A stretch of 64,000 nucleotides of DNA, from contig CM065318.1 of the NCBI GenBank assembly GCA_033032175.1, forward strand, positions 11,904,001-11,968,000, written 5' to 3'. Both the position numbers and the translations under genes were made by a program. Positions 1 through 11,645 of the stretch are shown here, piece after piece. Position 1 is the first letter of the stretch, and every line of letters begins with the position of its first letter. The DNA comes from Saturnia japonica (lineage: Eukaryota; Arthropoda; Insecta; Lepidoptera; Saturniidae). The notes beneath the pieces were generated by a model. It had not been told where the DNA came from. It did no database searches and worked only from the letters and a program-made list of their open reading frames with translations.

Positions 1-245
1 TAATTGTCTGTCAATAATAAATTAAGATTAAAATATGTCTGTAATAACTGTGGTGTCAGTGGTGGCTGGGTGTTATTTATCCTATATCTTCTTCTTTCTT
101 TTGATTTTAATCCCAATTTATTTGGTGTCAGCCCTCCTAGAACTTTTGCGCCACACTATACATACGGTTTGTGGGTTATCTGCAATTAAATATTCGTGTG
201 TGAAATTGTACCCCATATTTATTTATTTAGTGACTATAGATACTC
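1..245 (+). repeat. SINE-like tail plus anonymous repeat, 5' part outside the window
   Basis: The stretch 182-235 (attaaatattcgtgtgtgaa followed by a run of tattta units) matches the tail of the SINE at 2818-3062, which has 'gaattaaatggccgtgtgtg' and then a tattta-rich end. The upstream part (about 95-130) carries 'atcccaatttatttggtgtc', a phrase I associate with dispersed lepidopteran repeats, but I cannot name the family. The short open frames here are just uninterrupted AT-rich sequence. The element starts outside the window or is 5'-truncated. Confidence 0.4.
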
Positions 246-250
246 ACATA

Positions 251-900
251 TGAACCCATTTAAGTTACTTAAAAATAATTTGTTAATTATTTATCAGTCT
301 AGTTTTCACAAATAATATCCAGTAAGCCCTTTTGAAAGAGAACAACGATTGGGAGGACTCGAGTGGAAAGGGGTTGTAATTAACACAAGCTGCCCTCTAT
401 CAATAACAGATTAGCATGTAAAAGCTAATGACCTAATGGCTTGTGTGTGCCAGTAATTGACCTATAAATTTGTGGACTCTGTGAGTTATTGTTATCGTTG
501 TATTCAATCTATATATGTATATCAACTTCAGTTGTATTTATTTATTTAATTTATTAAAGGCACACCAACTAATAATATAGTACATTGGTAATAAACGGAT
601 AGAGTTTGAATATATACGTAGTTAACATCTATTATAATGATATTTTATTACATATAGGTAATTATTTGTAGCATTTCTATGTATATCTACTCTATTTGAT
701 TGTGTAAAATTTGTGATTATGTGTTGATATATTAATAATAATAAATTTTATTTGTTATGAAAGAACGAAAATACAAATGAAGCATGCCCTATCAACCCAA
801 ACTAGGAAATCCTGTGTCTTGGATACCAGGTTTTTTACAATCTATTAGAACACAAAGCAAGAGAAATAAAAAAATAAAACAAAAATGAAAGTCCTCGTGC
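251..900. other. No gene or recognised element
   Basis: AT-rich sequence with scattered stops in all frames. A 'tatatatgtatatcaacttc' phrase near 512 loosely resembles the middle of the SINE at 2818, but not well enough to call. Nothing else is recognised. Confidence 0.5.
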
Positions 901-910
901 GGCGTAAAAA

Positions 911-943
911 ATATTATTATTAATATTATTATTATTATTATTA
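911..943. repeat. (ATT)n trinucleotide microsatellite
   Basis: About ten nearly uninterrupted ATT units with one TAA interruption near 921. It lies just before the Helitron-like end at 951-1095. Confidence 0.8.
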
Positions 944-950
944 GATGCAG

Positions 951-1095
951 CATACAGGTATACCAGCTGTCCCCACGGTTTCACCCGTGTTAAAACTTTG
1001 AAAAGGATTTACTACATTGCGAAAGGAGTAATTATGCTAAATTTCAAGTCAATCGGTCCTTATAGAGTCGGAGATCTCGTGGTAGATATGATGTG
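951..1095 (-). mobile_element. Helitron-like 3' end, minus orientation
   Basis: Read on the minus strand, the left edge gives 'aacacgggtgaaaccgtggg' followed by 'gacagctggt'. CACGG and CCGTG form a 5-bp stem around GTGAAA, and CTGG (a CTRR end) lies 8 nt further on, followed by T. That is the terminal architecture expected of a Helitron. The same end is seen at 5880-5904 and 59313-59337. The interior (about 1020-1090) shows the 'ctaaatttcaagtcaatcgg' type of sequence common in insect non-autonomous elements. No 5' end is recognised, so this is a fragment. Confidence 0.5.
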
Positions 1096-2815
1096 CTATA
1101 TCGCTTTTATATATTATATATATATATTTGTACTATGAGTAGTCGTGTTTGTGTGTATTTGCCACCACAAAATGTATCTTTTCTTAGACATTTTAGGAAA
1201 GTTTACCTGGAAGAAATAAGTCTTCGCGATAAGGATGCCACTTGGACGCGAATAGTGTCTATTACTTATTGCTACATGGTATTCCACTGCGCTGCCGCGC
1301 CTTCAACGCACTCGTGTAGCCTATCGTTCATAGTTACTACTCCGCTCTTTAAAGTCGTAACTTTTTATGTTTATTATTACTAGCGATCGCCCTAAGCTCG
1401 AAATTCGACCAGCGATTTTTTGATCATAGACTATTTTCTTTTTGACATTTCCAGTAGTCATGAGTACTACTATAAACAATGAGTATTATCTACATTACTT
1501 GCTGTCACTTTTCGTTGAGTGACAATGTCAATATTTTGGTAGGTCTAAGTTCAATGGCACTTGTCAGGTTAGGACTCGCAATATTAATTTATTAATTTTA
1601 ATGTATTATTAATAGATATTATAGATAAATTTTAGCTTTCTGCACTCCTTCTCCATTATAAACTTTAACCATGTCAAATTTCAGTCTTTCGTGCACTCAA
1701 TACGCTTAAAAAGGTACCGAAAGCTTTCGCTTCACGTATTAATATATAGATTAAATCTTTTCTATTCACCTAAACATTGAGATACGTATCTATGTACTAA
1801 CAAGGCCTGTGTTACTTTCAATTGACAACTGTCGGCCTATCGTCCTATGTTTGTTCGGCAACTCCCATTTAATACTATCCAATAGTGACACTCGATATCC
1901 TGTGTTTGATCTGGGTATACACGAATAGGTTATTTTTATGGTTCCCTACTTAAAATGGAAACACTGATAATAAAGAGTCACGGTCCTTTATACTAAAATT
2001 TCCACTTACTAACCGATTGGTGACGAAACATTTCGTACACACTATATTACACAAAAATAAGTAAATAATGTACATTTGAAATAAGTAACACACAACTAAA
2101 ATACTGAGTTCCTGGAAAAAAATAATTGCAAACCCCATGTAGAAATATTAGGTGACGAAGTTATACGTTTGTATATATTTTTTTAAATATCATGTATTTT
2201 GTTATTATTGTTAGCATTCGATTTCTGCAAGCAGCGCAGCCTTTATTGGCTTAAATTAGGATAACACTCATTTACCTGTGACAAAGAAGTATTAATCGCA
2301 TTAGTTTGTTCCCTTCTGTCATGTTAGCTATTTAATTTAGTCTTTCCAATTTCTACCGTCGATATTACCTTTATTTCATCTTGTGCGTCAACGGTTTTCA
2401 CGATGTGACTATGAACTACAGTGAGCTAGTACCACGAAGTTAGTGTGAGACCATTACACAGTCTTAAAGTTTCGCTTCCAATAGCGTGAATGAACTGAAC
2501 AGATTGGCCAGGTGTTCTAATCGGAGTTCGCAACTGAAACTTCCTACCTGATTGGTCCGCGTCAATAGAACCAACTGCATCCAAATAGAGCCACTGCACG
2601 TGTAAGTAATTGCCGATGTATTTAACGGTGTAACTTTTTTACAATTTTATTATTACAGGGAATATGTTTTTTTTTGTATATTTTAAACAACACAGACAAA
2701 ATTAGTTAGAAACGAAATATGAGAGCCTATTTGTCTCACAAGCGTGGAAGACTGGAAAAGTTTATTTCATTTTAAAGTGATACAAACATGCAAAGCAATG
2801 AAAAGTATATTATTT
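1096..2815. other. No gene or recognised element
   Basis: Two open frames of 60-100 codons occur here (1093-1383 plus; 1950-2138 minus), but they resemble no family I know. Their composition (Y, C, F, L rich) is what chance reading of AT-rich DNA gives. I see no repeat match to the rest of the window. Confidence 0.5.
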
Positions 2816-2817
2816 CT

Positions 2818-3062
2818 CGTGGCGTAGTTGTATTAACGCTACTATAGAGCAGAGAGGTCGCGGGTTCAATTCCCGCCCATGACTGACTTTGTGTGATGAG
2901 TATAAATGTCAGTTGTGTGTGTCTGGGTGTTAATCTATATATATATGTATGTATATCAGCTGTTTAGTTACCATATTACAAGCTTTGCTTAGTTTGGAAT
3001 TAAATGGCCGTGTGTGAAATTGAGTCCTCATATTTATAATATATTTATTTGCTGTATTTTAC
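2818..3062 (+). mobile_element. tRNA-derived SINE of lepidopteran type
   Basis: The head (2820-2884) has an A-box-like 'tggcgtagttgta' and a B box 'gggttcaattcc' (GGTTCAATTCC core at about 2864-2876), i.e. an internal RNA polymerase III promoter. The body then shows 'actttgtgtgatgagtataa', a tatata run, 'atcagctgtttagttaccat', 'acaagctttgcttagtttgg' and 'atggccgtgtgtgaaattga', and ends in a tattta-rich tail. This order is the one I know from abundant SINEs in butterflies and moths (Metulj-like elements of Heliconius are comparable; the exact family is not certain). It is not a working tRNA gene because the cloverleaf is not completed. Confidence 0.7.
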
Positions 3063-3142
3063 CGCGGTACTTACTAGGCAGGTTTTCATGTTAGTACATT
3101 AAGATAAAAAATTGTCGTTGTTTAAAATTGGAAACATGCTGT

Positions 3143-3680
3143 GTTTTAAACCAAAGGATAGATATTACGCAAAGTAAGGTGCCTATGCACACGACGTTTT
3201 TTAAACGAACTGACACGCGCGTTCTTTATAAACATATCATTCGTACGTCGCTACCTCGTAAGCATGACCGGTACGACAACGACGACATGTAATGCATTGT
3301 AGCTCCCTCAGTGGTCGTTTATGTTACTCGATTGCTCTGTGCACACCATCAGGCACAATGCCGTCACTTTGCAGAGCTAAGAAAAAAAAAAGCGTTTTTC
3401 TCGAGCGTTTTTCACTCCTAAACTTCATGCTACGCCGGACGCGCTACGCGTATCATCCACCGTTGCAACTATATTTGATAGTATGTTTGGGCGTGTACAG
3501 AGCGTCTGTATAATTGATGTAGCTATCCAAGCGTTTGTTTCGATACAAACACGAGTCTCAATATTATAAACGCGTGAAAAGGTAGACTACTTGCTGGCTT
3601 ATTTGACTTAGGCGCGAGTCGTCAGCTCGTTTAAAAAATTGGTGCTCCGTCTTTTGTGCCTACCTTTGGTTTTAATACAT
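3143..3680. mobile_element. MITE-like DNA transposon with imperfect terminal inverted repeats
   Basis: The left arm (about 3143-3222) reads 'ttttaaaccaaagg', then 'ggtgcctatgcacacgacg', then 'ttttttaaacgaactgac' and 'cgcgc'. The reverse complement of the right arm (about 3610-3680) reads 'attaaaaccaaagg', then 'taggcacaaaagacgg', then 'ttttttaaacgagctgac' and 'ctcgcgc'. The order and spacing are conserved, so these are diverged inverted repeats of an element of about 540 bp. The interior is GC-richer than the surroundings and holds no transposase, so a transposase elsewhere would have moved it. Superfamily not determined. Confidence 0.5.
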
Positions 3681-5640
3681 TTAAATATATCAAAAGAAAC
3701 TTAAAGATTATTTAAACTATCAAGAAGTGATATTTTTGATAATCCTCTTAGTAGTCTACAACCAAACATTTTATAATTTTACAGAAAATCATTGAGTTTT
3801 ATCCTCTATTTATGCCGTAAAACAGTCTGTGTTAGGCCAAGCTTAGATACACTTAATTTAAATTACTATTTGAGGTCTTGCTCCGTTAACTCCGATTATG
3901 TAAACCTCTGCTTTGAATGTGGGTTGGTGTTTAATTATTTTAACGAATCATGCAAACGACAATTTGGCTTTATACATAACGGGGTTGTTATGGATTTTAT
4001 TTGGGATATTATTAGTTACCTATTTATTAAGGTAGGTAGATTACTATTAAAATTTCGTAAACCAAATATAAAATTATGAATTGATATAAGAAAAATGTAA
4101 TGGCCAGACAATAACAGGTAACACGTAACTAAAAACACTTTAATTAAATGCTTGTTTAAGTTTATAAAAATATATATTTTAAATTATTTCTAAAAGCATT
4201 TATTATATTATAGTTTTTATTGTCTATCAATATACAAGCAATCTAGTAATTTGATCAAAATCGGTGGTGAACAAAATAAAAATATTTTTTTTAACTATTC
4301 TACGGTTTCTAAAGTATTATTAATAAGTTTAATATTCTGTCAGTTGAAGAATGTTATATACTTCAAGTGTACAAAATTTAGTTAAAATCAGTTATGCCGT
4401 TTTTCAGTCTAGAATTTTGAGGGCAGTATCCTATAAAATAACCATACATTAAAAAATTTAGAAAACATTACGTTTGCAGGCAGAACTACAGATTTATTAA
4501 TATAGATATAATATTGAGAGTATAATAATTTTCAACGTGCAAAACATTAAAATAAACAAGAAATATATTTCAAAAATGAGTATAATTCGTATCGTTTTTC
4601 GGTGTTTTGAATGATGTTTTCAAGACTGAATCTGCGGAGTTAATTAGACTATATATCATTACACTTTCCTGAAAGGGCTAGACAGTATCAAAAAATAATA
4701 ATTAAAAGAAATAAAAGAAGCCCAAAATGTACCTAAATAAGACACGTAGTTTCTATAAGCCGTCAAAGAATCCTCACGTGCTCTTCTTCTTGGGCAAAAA
4801 GATGACTTGGGATAAAAGAGTTAACAAACTGGAAACAATTGAACAAACCTTAAACCCGTTACGTTCTAATTCAAAACAAAATAAAAACAAATAAAGTGTA
4901 CCTTTGATGCCCGTTTAATTCTACGAAAGTATTCGCGTATTCTAATAAGCTAGAAACATTACTTGGTTTTATTGCGCGTTTTCACTTAACTCCCGGTCGT
5001 CTCCGTGGAAGTCATTTTACTGCGCTATCGTCTGGTCGGCGTGAATTATTTAGAATAAGGCTCCAAAGATAGAACATTAAAATTTCATTCAGTCCGACAT
5101 AAGGCTCTTGACTTGGGCCGTTCAAAACCTTTTCACTTAAACTTAAGTTTTCAATGTACTGAAGTCGTTTTGCCTATCGATTTAGGGCATATTGGAATGA
5201 AATTTAATGTTAAAATTATAAATATGCTACAACACATATAGATACGTAGTTGTCTCTATAGTTGAATATAGATGATCATAGGCTACAAGCGACTACTTAA
5301 CATAAGGTTGCCTACCAGTTTGCTAACATAAAAAAGATTCGTTAATCTATACTAAGGAATTTTTTGGCGGGATATTGAAGTGAGATATTGTGGTTTTTAT
5401 TTTTGAATCATCATGAATTTAGGGTTTTGACCCCATATTATATAATATTGGTGGCGTTTTGCGTGATATAGTTTGGTACTTAACTCAAGTGGATTATAAA
5501 TATAAACTGGAAGCGTGTATTTTGAGGTGCCACAAAAACTCTCTAGAAATCGTTCTAAGACAAGACACTCTAGATAATCTTGATAATGGCAGTAATAGTC
5601 TTTAATAAAGAGAACTAGTTGCCAAGTTAGGAAGAAGAAG
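3681..5640. other. No recognised gene; one unassigned open frame and repeat-like AT-rich DNA
   Basis: An open frame runs from about 3786 to the stop at 4079. It follows an acceptor-like 'ttataattttacag' (ending 3784) and contains a donor-like 'aag|gtaggt' at 4031/4032, but the protein is Y, F, C and L rich, unlike any family I know, and has no ATG start. The stretch 4200-4440 resembles decayed non-autonomous elements ('gatcaaaatcggtggtgaac', 'ttagttaaaatcagttatgc'). A GC-richer unique patch lies at 4975-5110. Confidence 0.4.
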
Positions 5641-5646
5641 AAGAAG

Positions 5647-5904
5647 AAATCTATACTAATATTATAAATATTGAGATTGTCCGAAAGCGCTATTCTCCGA
5701 AACTACCAGTCACAACTGAAAATTTCTTTTTTCGTTTTACACAATGATTGTCAAACAATCTGGCGAGATGTAGGCAAGTACGGGAATTGAGAACAACGAT
5801 AGACTACACCTCGCCGCGCGGGTGCGTTGCCGGCACGGCGCGGGCGAAGCAGTACTTGGTCGAATAAACTCAACACGGATGAAACCGTGGAGCAAAGTTA
5901 GTAC
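5647..5904 (+). mobile_element. Non-autonomous Helitron-like element (family H1)
   Basis: The 5' end reads 'atctatactaatattataaa', i.e. A then TC, as expected for Helitron insertion into AT. The 3' end reads 'caacacggatgaaaccgtgg' then 'agcaaagttagt'. CACGG and CCGTG form a hairpin around ATGAAA, and TTAG lies 8 nt beyond it (a decayed CTAG), followed by T. The body has 'ttgagaacaacgatagacta' and a GC-rich 'gccggcacggcgcgggcg'. The copies at 55201-55516 and 58684-59337 share both the 'acggtagactac…gggtgcgtt' body and the ends. There is no coding capacity. Confidence 0.65.
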
Positions 5905-7260
5905 TGGATACCCACAGGTAAAGTTAAGCTTTAAGGGCTAAACTTTAAGCTCTATGAATATATCCGGCACATCCCTAGACATAATTTATAATAATGTATT
6001 TCGAGTATAAATTATCAGTAATAAAAAAATATGATACTGATTAACGTTGTTATAAAAACAATTTGCACAACAAAATTCAAAATAACTTTCTCTATACAAT
6101 GACTTTTCTGAATTTTCGTATATTTTTTCCTACTCCGTGATGCGTTACCTTCAATGTTACTTAAAACTAGAGTAGACAAAAAAAAAAACAATAAATCGAA
6201 AATTAATTTTATTACATAATCCCACGAACCTAAAATGAATCAAAATAATCGAATGAGTTTGTACATTTCATTAATAAAAAATATAAATTTACGTTATTCT
6301 TACATTTTTACTGGAGCAACACGCAACGAAGAAATTTGACTGGAACAAAATAATCTTATTGTTTCGTGTCAGGAATTCAATAATTCAAGTGTTCCAGATT
6401 TCAATCTCAACTGTTGTAATAGTTTATTTTTGTAATTTCATTTCCACTTCTTACACACCCCCAATTAATTTAAAGCATAATCGTATTATTGATTATATTT
6501 AGCTCTAAAATAGAATAGAAAAGTCAACTTCTAATTTAAGTTATGCTACATCCCAAAAATAAACATTTGAAATGTGTCATGGATGATCTTATCATCTTAT
6601 GATGATCAAAGTGTAGTTAATAACATCCACCTGTTTTATATTATGTTTAATGTCCTACGTGCACAACGTTTGATTACTAAACAACTAAACCAACGCAACA
6701 AAATTAAATTGCTCTGTTTTGTAATTCGTATTTATGGTACGGTAAGTCTTTAAATAGCCTATACTTTACACAACATAACCTAATAGGCTTTCTATTATAT
6801 TACATTATTGCATGTTAGGAATAATGATAACTCAACTCTTAGTGCAATAAATTAATAAGTAATACTAATATTTAGTATTTACACTTACAGGGTTTGTCTA
6901 CATACACTGAAGGCAGCAATTTTCTGCATGTGGATCTAACTAGAAATTATTAGCAGGTTTCTTATTTTCAAGGAATTTTGTTAGAATAATACTAAATTAC
7001 ATTTTTAAATTATCTATATTGTATACCATTTTCACGTGACGCTCACTGAAAAAATAGGTCAGGCAGGATGTTCGTGGATATTCTTGTTTTTTAATGCATA
7101 CTAATAATATAAAGATATTTTGAACTTTGGACAAGGACATAGAGTACCTTATGAGGTACCAAATAAAACTTGAAGGGATGAAATAGAGAATAAAAATTTG
7201 TATGAATTATTTTTTATGCTTTTTGTAATAAATAAGAAGGTTTCACATTTTTTTAATCAT
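5905..7260. other. No gene or recognised element
   Basis: AT-rich with stops in every frame. I see no match to other repeats of the window and no plausible exon. Confidence 0.5.
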
Positions 7261-7264
7261 CCCA

Positions 7265-7975
7265 CAAAGCGGCACATACAATAATGGATGTTTAGTTAAT
7301 GACTAAGTCTTTGGGGCCGTTTTTATGAACAGGCGTAATTAACGCAGATTTCCATATATCTGGCAATATAACATCTTTAAGAGATCGCTCATATAAAAGA
7401 AAAAAGTGGCACAGAAATGCTATTTGCAGACATAACTATTAAAATAGGAGGTATGTTATCAGAACCTGCAGATTTGTTAAGATCAAGAGTTTCAAGTATT
7501 TTTTGTATATCAGAACAGACAATTTCAATAGAAATTATATCGGAAGAGGACTCTGGAATGAATGTTGAACCGTCTATAATATGGTGATGAATTCTGTGTA
7601 CCTACTATGTAGAAAAGTAGAATGAAAATAGTCAGAAAACATGTTACATATGATGTCACCTGATGCAGAAGAAACCAGACCATATTTCATCACATATGGC
7701 TATCCATCTGCATTGCACTGGTTTTTGCTTTTCACATAAGACCAGAACGCTTTGGGAGATTTCAAAATCTTAATTTCAATTTGAGAGATATAATTGTGGA
7801 ACATATGTTTTTCCATATATTTAGCCCGTTCTCTTAAAATCACGTATGAATTGTGATCAGGTAAGTTCTTGTATTTTTTAAATTTTGTCAAGAACTTGTG
7901 TTTTTCTTTGAAAACTTTAATGAGCGACGATATATACCAAACTGGGTATTTATTATTAGGCGTAACAAAATAAAC
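7265..7975 (-). pseudogene. Jockey-like non-LTR retrotransposon relic: endonuclease-RT linker and start of RT domain
   Basis: Read on the minus strand from about 7975, the frame gives PVWYISSLIKVFKEKHK, then 'LRERAKYMEKHMFHNYIS' and 'SPKAFWSYVKSKN' (7700-7891). This is the linker between the endonuclease and reverse transcriptase of jockey/CR1-type elements, where a YxxYIxxVE…NPKxFWxYVK pattern is usual. Further on (7300-7500), in shifted frames, come 'AGSDNIPP' and 'ILPDIWKSALITPVHKNGPK', which match the first RT blocks. Several frameshifts and stops break it, and the catalytic FADD-type region is missing, so it is dead and truncated at both ends. Confidence 0.8.
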
Positions 7976-9755
7976 TTATTTATGTATGTTTATATATTGT
8001 TATGTGTGTTTTGGTGTTGAAATTCGCAAGTTGGTAATATATTTCAAAATAAAGATTGATATGTGTTATTGGTTTATTGATAAAAAGCCTATCGGGTGCT
8101 TATTTATAAAAAGCCTTCCTAAATCCGAAAAATAATTGTTTATTTATTACATTTTTCCTTGGGAACATTGAGTTTTTTAGTGGGAGTCACGTGTTTGGAA
8201 ACGCTAATCAGAAAACGTGACGTCAGCGTACAGTATTTATATACACAGTTGAGTTTTATTATTTTGTAACAAGTTACTCTAAAATTATTACTAAGTGTAG
8301 AAATAGTCTCTATAAAATTATATAGATGCTGAAAAATTTTCATAAGTCAATTGAAATTCTAGCAAAATCAACTTTTCACTTAATACCTTTAAACTTAGGT
8401 TTTTTTTTATTGAATAATAACGACACGTGCGATCATATGCTACAAAAATGGGGCATAATATAATTTATTTAAAATATAAGAATGTGTAATAAAGGTGTAA
8501 ACGAATCAATTTTAATTTTGCGGGTATTATTTTTGACATATAATGTTTAAAATTGTCTACTTTCGGATTGTAATGTAAGTAACTGAGAAATCGTTTTTAA
8601 TACCTTCAAAGCAAGTAACGTGTTTACTTCGAATAATATTCGGAATGCCCCTGAAATTTTACGAAACATTTGAGCCAACTTAGAGTTGGGTCACTGAGAT
8701 ACAGGCTGTCTAAATAATTATATATTGTAACAGCAAATACGCCTCGCTTAATTTTATGGATTCACTCTGTTATTCCCTGGTATAATTTGATGTCGGTGTT
8801 ATAACCTTGGCTCCGTTTAATCCAAATAATTTTATTCAATAATACTGAACATTGACATATAAATGGAATCATAATTAATTAAATGTTGTGTGATTTATTA
8901 GAAAGTTTGGCTGTCTTTGAATGTAATCTTTATTTGTGGTATGAAGTACTATTCAGGTATGTAATCCATATGGTATTTAGAGGTCACTAGAGACTATCTA
9001 TTTATAACCAAACTAAAAGAACCAAGCTCAACCGCGGTCGCCGCATATGAAATTTCATGTGGGCGAAGTCGCAGACACAACCTTCCATTGAAAAATTTGA
9101 CAGTTCAGGACTCGAAAGTGAAATTGCGTTTTAAATCACATAAAAAGATTGAAAAATATAATTAATTGTAATTCTTGTTTGACCTTTTCAATTTATTATA
9201 TTTATTTTAACATTATCATTATTATAATACATGAATTATTGTTTATTTTATATAGACTTTTACTCTACAATAATTATTATGTCCATGTTTGTGGAAAAAT
9301 TACACGTCCGTTTCAGAGCGTATTAACTTTTGGGATTGACATCTTATTGACCTGTATCGTGTATCTGTGACAGTTTGCGTGGATATCGGTAGGTACCATG
9401 TTTGTTATGTTACTTATTTATTTTCAAATAGTTACGGAGGCAACAAATTGTTACAGCTTACCGCTTTTTTACATACCTATCATTCGTTCAAATATATTTC
9501 ATACTTTAGTTAGATTTGGTTAACGTTTTGACTACAATATCATCTGATGTTAGGTGAAGATGTATTTTAAGACTGTAACATGCTATTATTATTTTAGTAG
9601 CTCTTTTAAAGAATGTTAAAGATAATAAAATCAGTTATAAATTCAGGGAAAAATTACTACAAGTCGAATATTTATTAATACAAAGATATAAATAGCCAAT
9701 TCTGCCGTAGTAATCAAGATGGCAGTAAGTTAGAAAAGGCGGTATCGAAACATGG
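7976..9755. other. No gene or recognised element
   Basis: Low-complexity AT-rich sequence. Short open frames at 8140-8343 (minus) and 9149-9370 (plus) look like chance. A GC-richer patch at 9028-9085 ('accgcggtcgccgcatatga') may be a repeat end, but I cannot match it. Confidence 0.45.
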
Positions 9756-9759
9756 CGCA

Positions 9760-10345
9760 TATAGTTATGTTTTAATATTTTGTGTTTGTGAAAAAGCTAT
9801 ACAATATTTTTACAAACGTGGGCTATTCCAAAAATTATTAGTGAAATTAAAAATAGTTTTTACCGTGGCAAATTATAAAATAATCTCATGGAGATAAATC
9901 TGGGTTGTACGAAGGATGGGGTAACATTTTTACCCCCAAAGTATTTAAATAGTGCATGGTTTTAGGAGTTGTGTGAACGGGCGCGGTATCTTGGTAAAAA
10001 AGAATGCCACGAACACCACTCTTTGGTCGCTCGCTATGCGACTCCTCGAAATCTTGAGGCAGACAAACTTCGTAATACTATTTGCTAGTAACTGTTCTAC
10101 GATATTCTAGCGTAATTACTGCTATTGGTCCACTGCGTCGAAAAAAACGACATCACTTTTTTTTAACACTATGACCGCGAACAACTTTTGAGGGCAACTC
10201 ATCGTCTTCAAACACTCATTGTGTGAATTGTTGTTTCGTGAGAGGATTTTAGCTTTAGATCCAAGTTTCGTCAGTTGTAAGGATGTAGGATAGTTTTGCA
10301 AAATTTGCTCTTCGGTTAGATGATGATCTATCCATCGTTATTATT
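9760..10345 (-). pseudogene. Mariner transposase relic, catalytic half
   Basis: On the minus strand the first catalytic aspartate motif TDETW is at 10260-10275. It is followed by 'VVRGHSVKKSDVVFF', 'RSGPIAVITLEYRRTV', the second aspartate motif 'ILFYQDTAPVHTT' (about 9968-9998) and 'HPSYNPDLSP' then DYF (9880-9912). These are the D, D and third D of the DD34D triad in mariner transposases ('HxDNAPxHT…YSPDLxPCDYF'). The cysteine before DYF is replaced by a stop and the frames shift around 10090-10250. The C-terminal tail is only vaguely readable. It would have cut and pasted its own element in the nucleus, and is now inactive. Confidence 0.85.
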
Positions 10346-10763
10346 ATTCAGTAAAAATTTTGTTATGGCTTTTCTTTTTGCATAACCCAATTTTATCATA
10401 ACATCGTATGGATAATATGTAGTTACATCATTAGATGAAGCCAGCAAAAAAGGAATCACTCATTGGCCTCATCCTAGTATATACAAAACAGACTCGACCA
10501 CAATTCCCTTAGATTTTCAACATTATTCCGATAAAACTAGATCCATTTTGTGCAAAAATCATCGACATAACTTCGACTTTAACAAACGCCAAATCGCCGT
10601 ACAGATCGCCGTACAAAACGTTCATAAAAAAATATTTTAGTTATACTTTTCTTGGCGCATTTATTGAATGACGTATTGTAATATGCTCGTCATCAAGCGC
10701 AGTATCGTCTCTTTGCCATACTATACATATACATGGTATATATTGTAGTATAGTATAATTATT

Positions 10764-11085
10764 ATGTGTTCACATTTTATACACAAAAAGCATGAAAGTA
10801 GAACAAATGCAGTAGAAATGAGAGCGCTAAGAGGTATGTTAGGAGTGAAATTAAGTGTCAGGATAAGAAATAGTGTATATAGAAGAAGTAGATATAGAAG
10901 AAGAAGAATGAATATACAAATTTATAAGGCTCGTGTGAATGCCAAGAAGAACGTTTCTCGATCAAATCGGGGACGTTATGAAGAAAGGTCAAGTCAAAAA
11001 TACTCTAAAGCTAAACCAAGAGGAACGTATGGAAGTGTGAGCAAAATTCGCTTTTAACACCTGTAGGATAACTACGAAGGTATAT
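10764..11085 (+). pseudogene. RTE/endonuclease-reverse-transcriptase C-terminal relic inserted within the mariner relic
   Basis: The first frame gives 'NAVEMRALRGMLGVKLSVRI' then RNSVYR, and further on 'QIYKARVN'. After a frameshift, 'DQIGDVMKKGQVKNTL' and 'NQEERM' are readable (about 10955-11035). This order (NAVEMRSLR…RIRNS…LTKQIYRARV…DQIGxVLKKGQV) belongs to the C-terminal region of RTE-like insect retrotransposons. The middle part that normally carries the RWFGHVERM motif is collapsed into Arg-rich repeats. The 97-codon open frame is therefore a damaged fragment rather than an Arg-rich protein. It lies between the two halves of the minus-strand mariner. Confidence 0.75.
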
Positions 11086-11333
11086 ATAGTGTATAGTTGT
11101 AGTAGGATACTTAGCAATATTTGTTTAAAGGTAATTTAAGCATATGAGGATCTAGTAGGTATCGACAGCGATACAGTCGATATCGGAAAACTTGGACGAG
11201 ACTTTGCAAGACTGTTAACCGTTTGGATAGGATACGTGGTACAGGAAAGATATGGAACTTTAGTAAAATTATTTTAAAACTATCTTTCCCGAAATGAGAA
11301 ATGAATGAACTGAAACGAAATGAGAACTTTAAG

Positions 11334-11645
11334 TTATTCATGCAGGATGGTGGAAACTACCTGTGATCCAATCTTCAGTTCAGCCTGAATCTTTTGCCGC
11401 AATAGCCACTTTACCCTAATGGCATTTACATGAGTTGCTGCAGTTGTAGGTTGGCTGGGTCTGGGGTCATCGTTAAGGTTCTCTCGACCACGTTTAAATT
11501 CACGAAACCAATAAGTAACTGTTGCTAACGCAGGAGCAGACTCTCCAGACGCAAATTGTAAATTTTCGTGAGAATCCTTGAAAGTTAATCCTCGTTTATA
11601 ATCATAAAAAATCATAGCACGAAAAGCTTCCCGCGAGACGCCCAT
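11334..11645 (-). pseudogene. Mariner transposase relic, N-terminal DNA-binding half
   Basis: A 103-codon open frame starts at ATG (11643-11645) with MGVSREAFRAMIFYDYKRGL, then 'ATVTYWFREFKRGRENLNDD' and 'RPSQPTT', and ends in 'LKIGSQVVSTILHE'. These are the two helix-turn-helix segments that bind the terminal inverted repeats in mariner transposases: 'FRAxIxYDxKxGLT…STVxRWFxEFKRGRxSLxDDxRxGRP…LxIGxGxVxxILHD'. The frame runs straight out of the transposase at 11334, after which unrelated sequence and the RTE insertion follow. The catalytic half resumes at 10345. A full protein would be about 345 residues. Confidence 0.85.

Noticed and set aside
2821..2885. tRNA-like sequence with a good B box
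   Set aside because: It is followed by a typical SINE body and does not fold into a full cloverleaf with a paired acceptor stem, so it is a SINE head and not a tRNA gene.
10764..11057. 97-codon Arg-rich open frame that could pass for a basic protein
   Set aside because: Its start and its shifted frames match RTE C-terminal motifs; the Arg-rich middle results from frameshift through an 'agaag' run.
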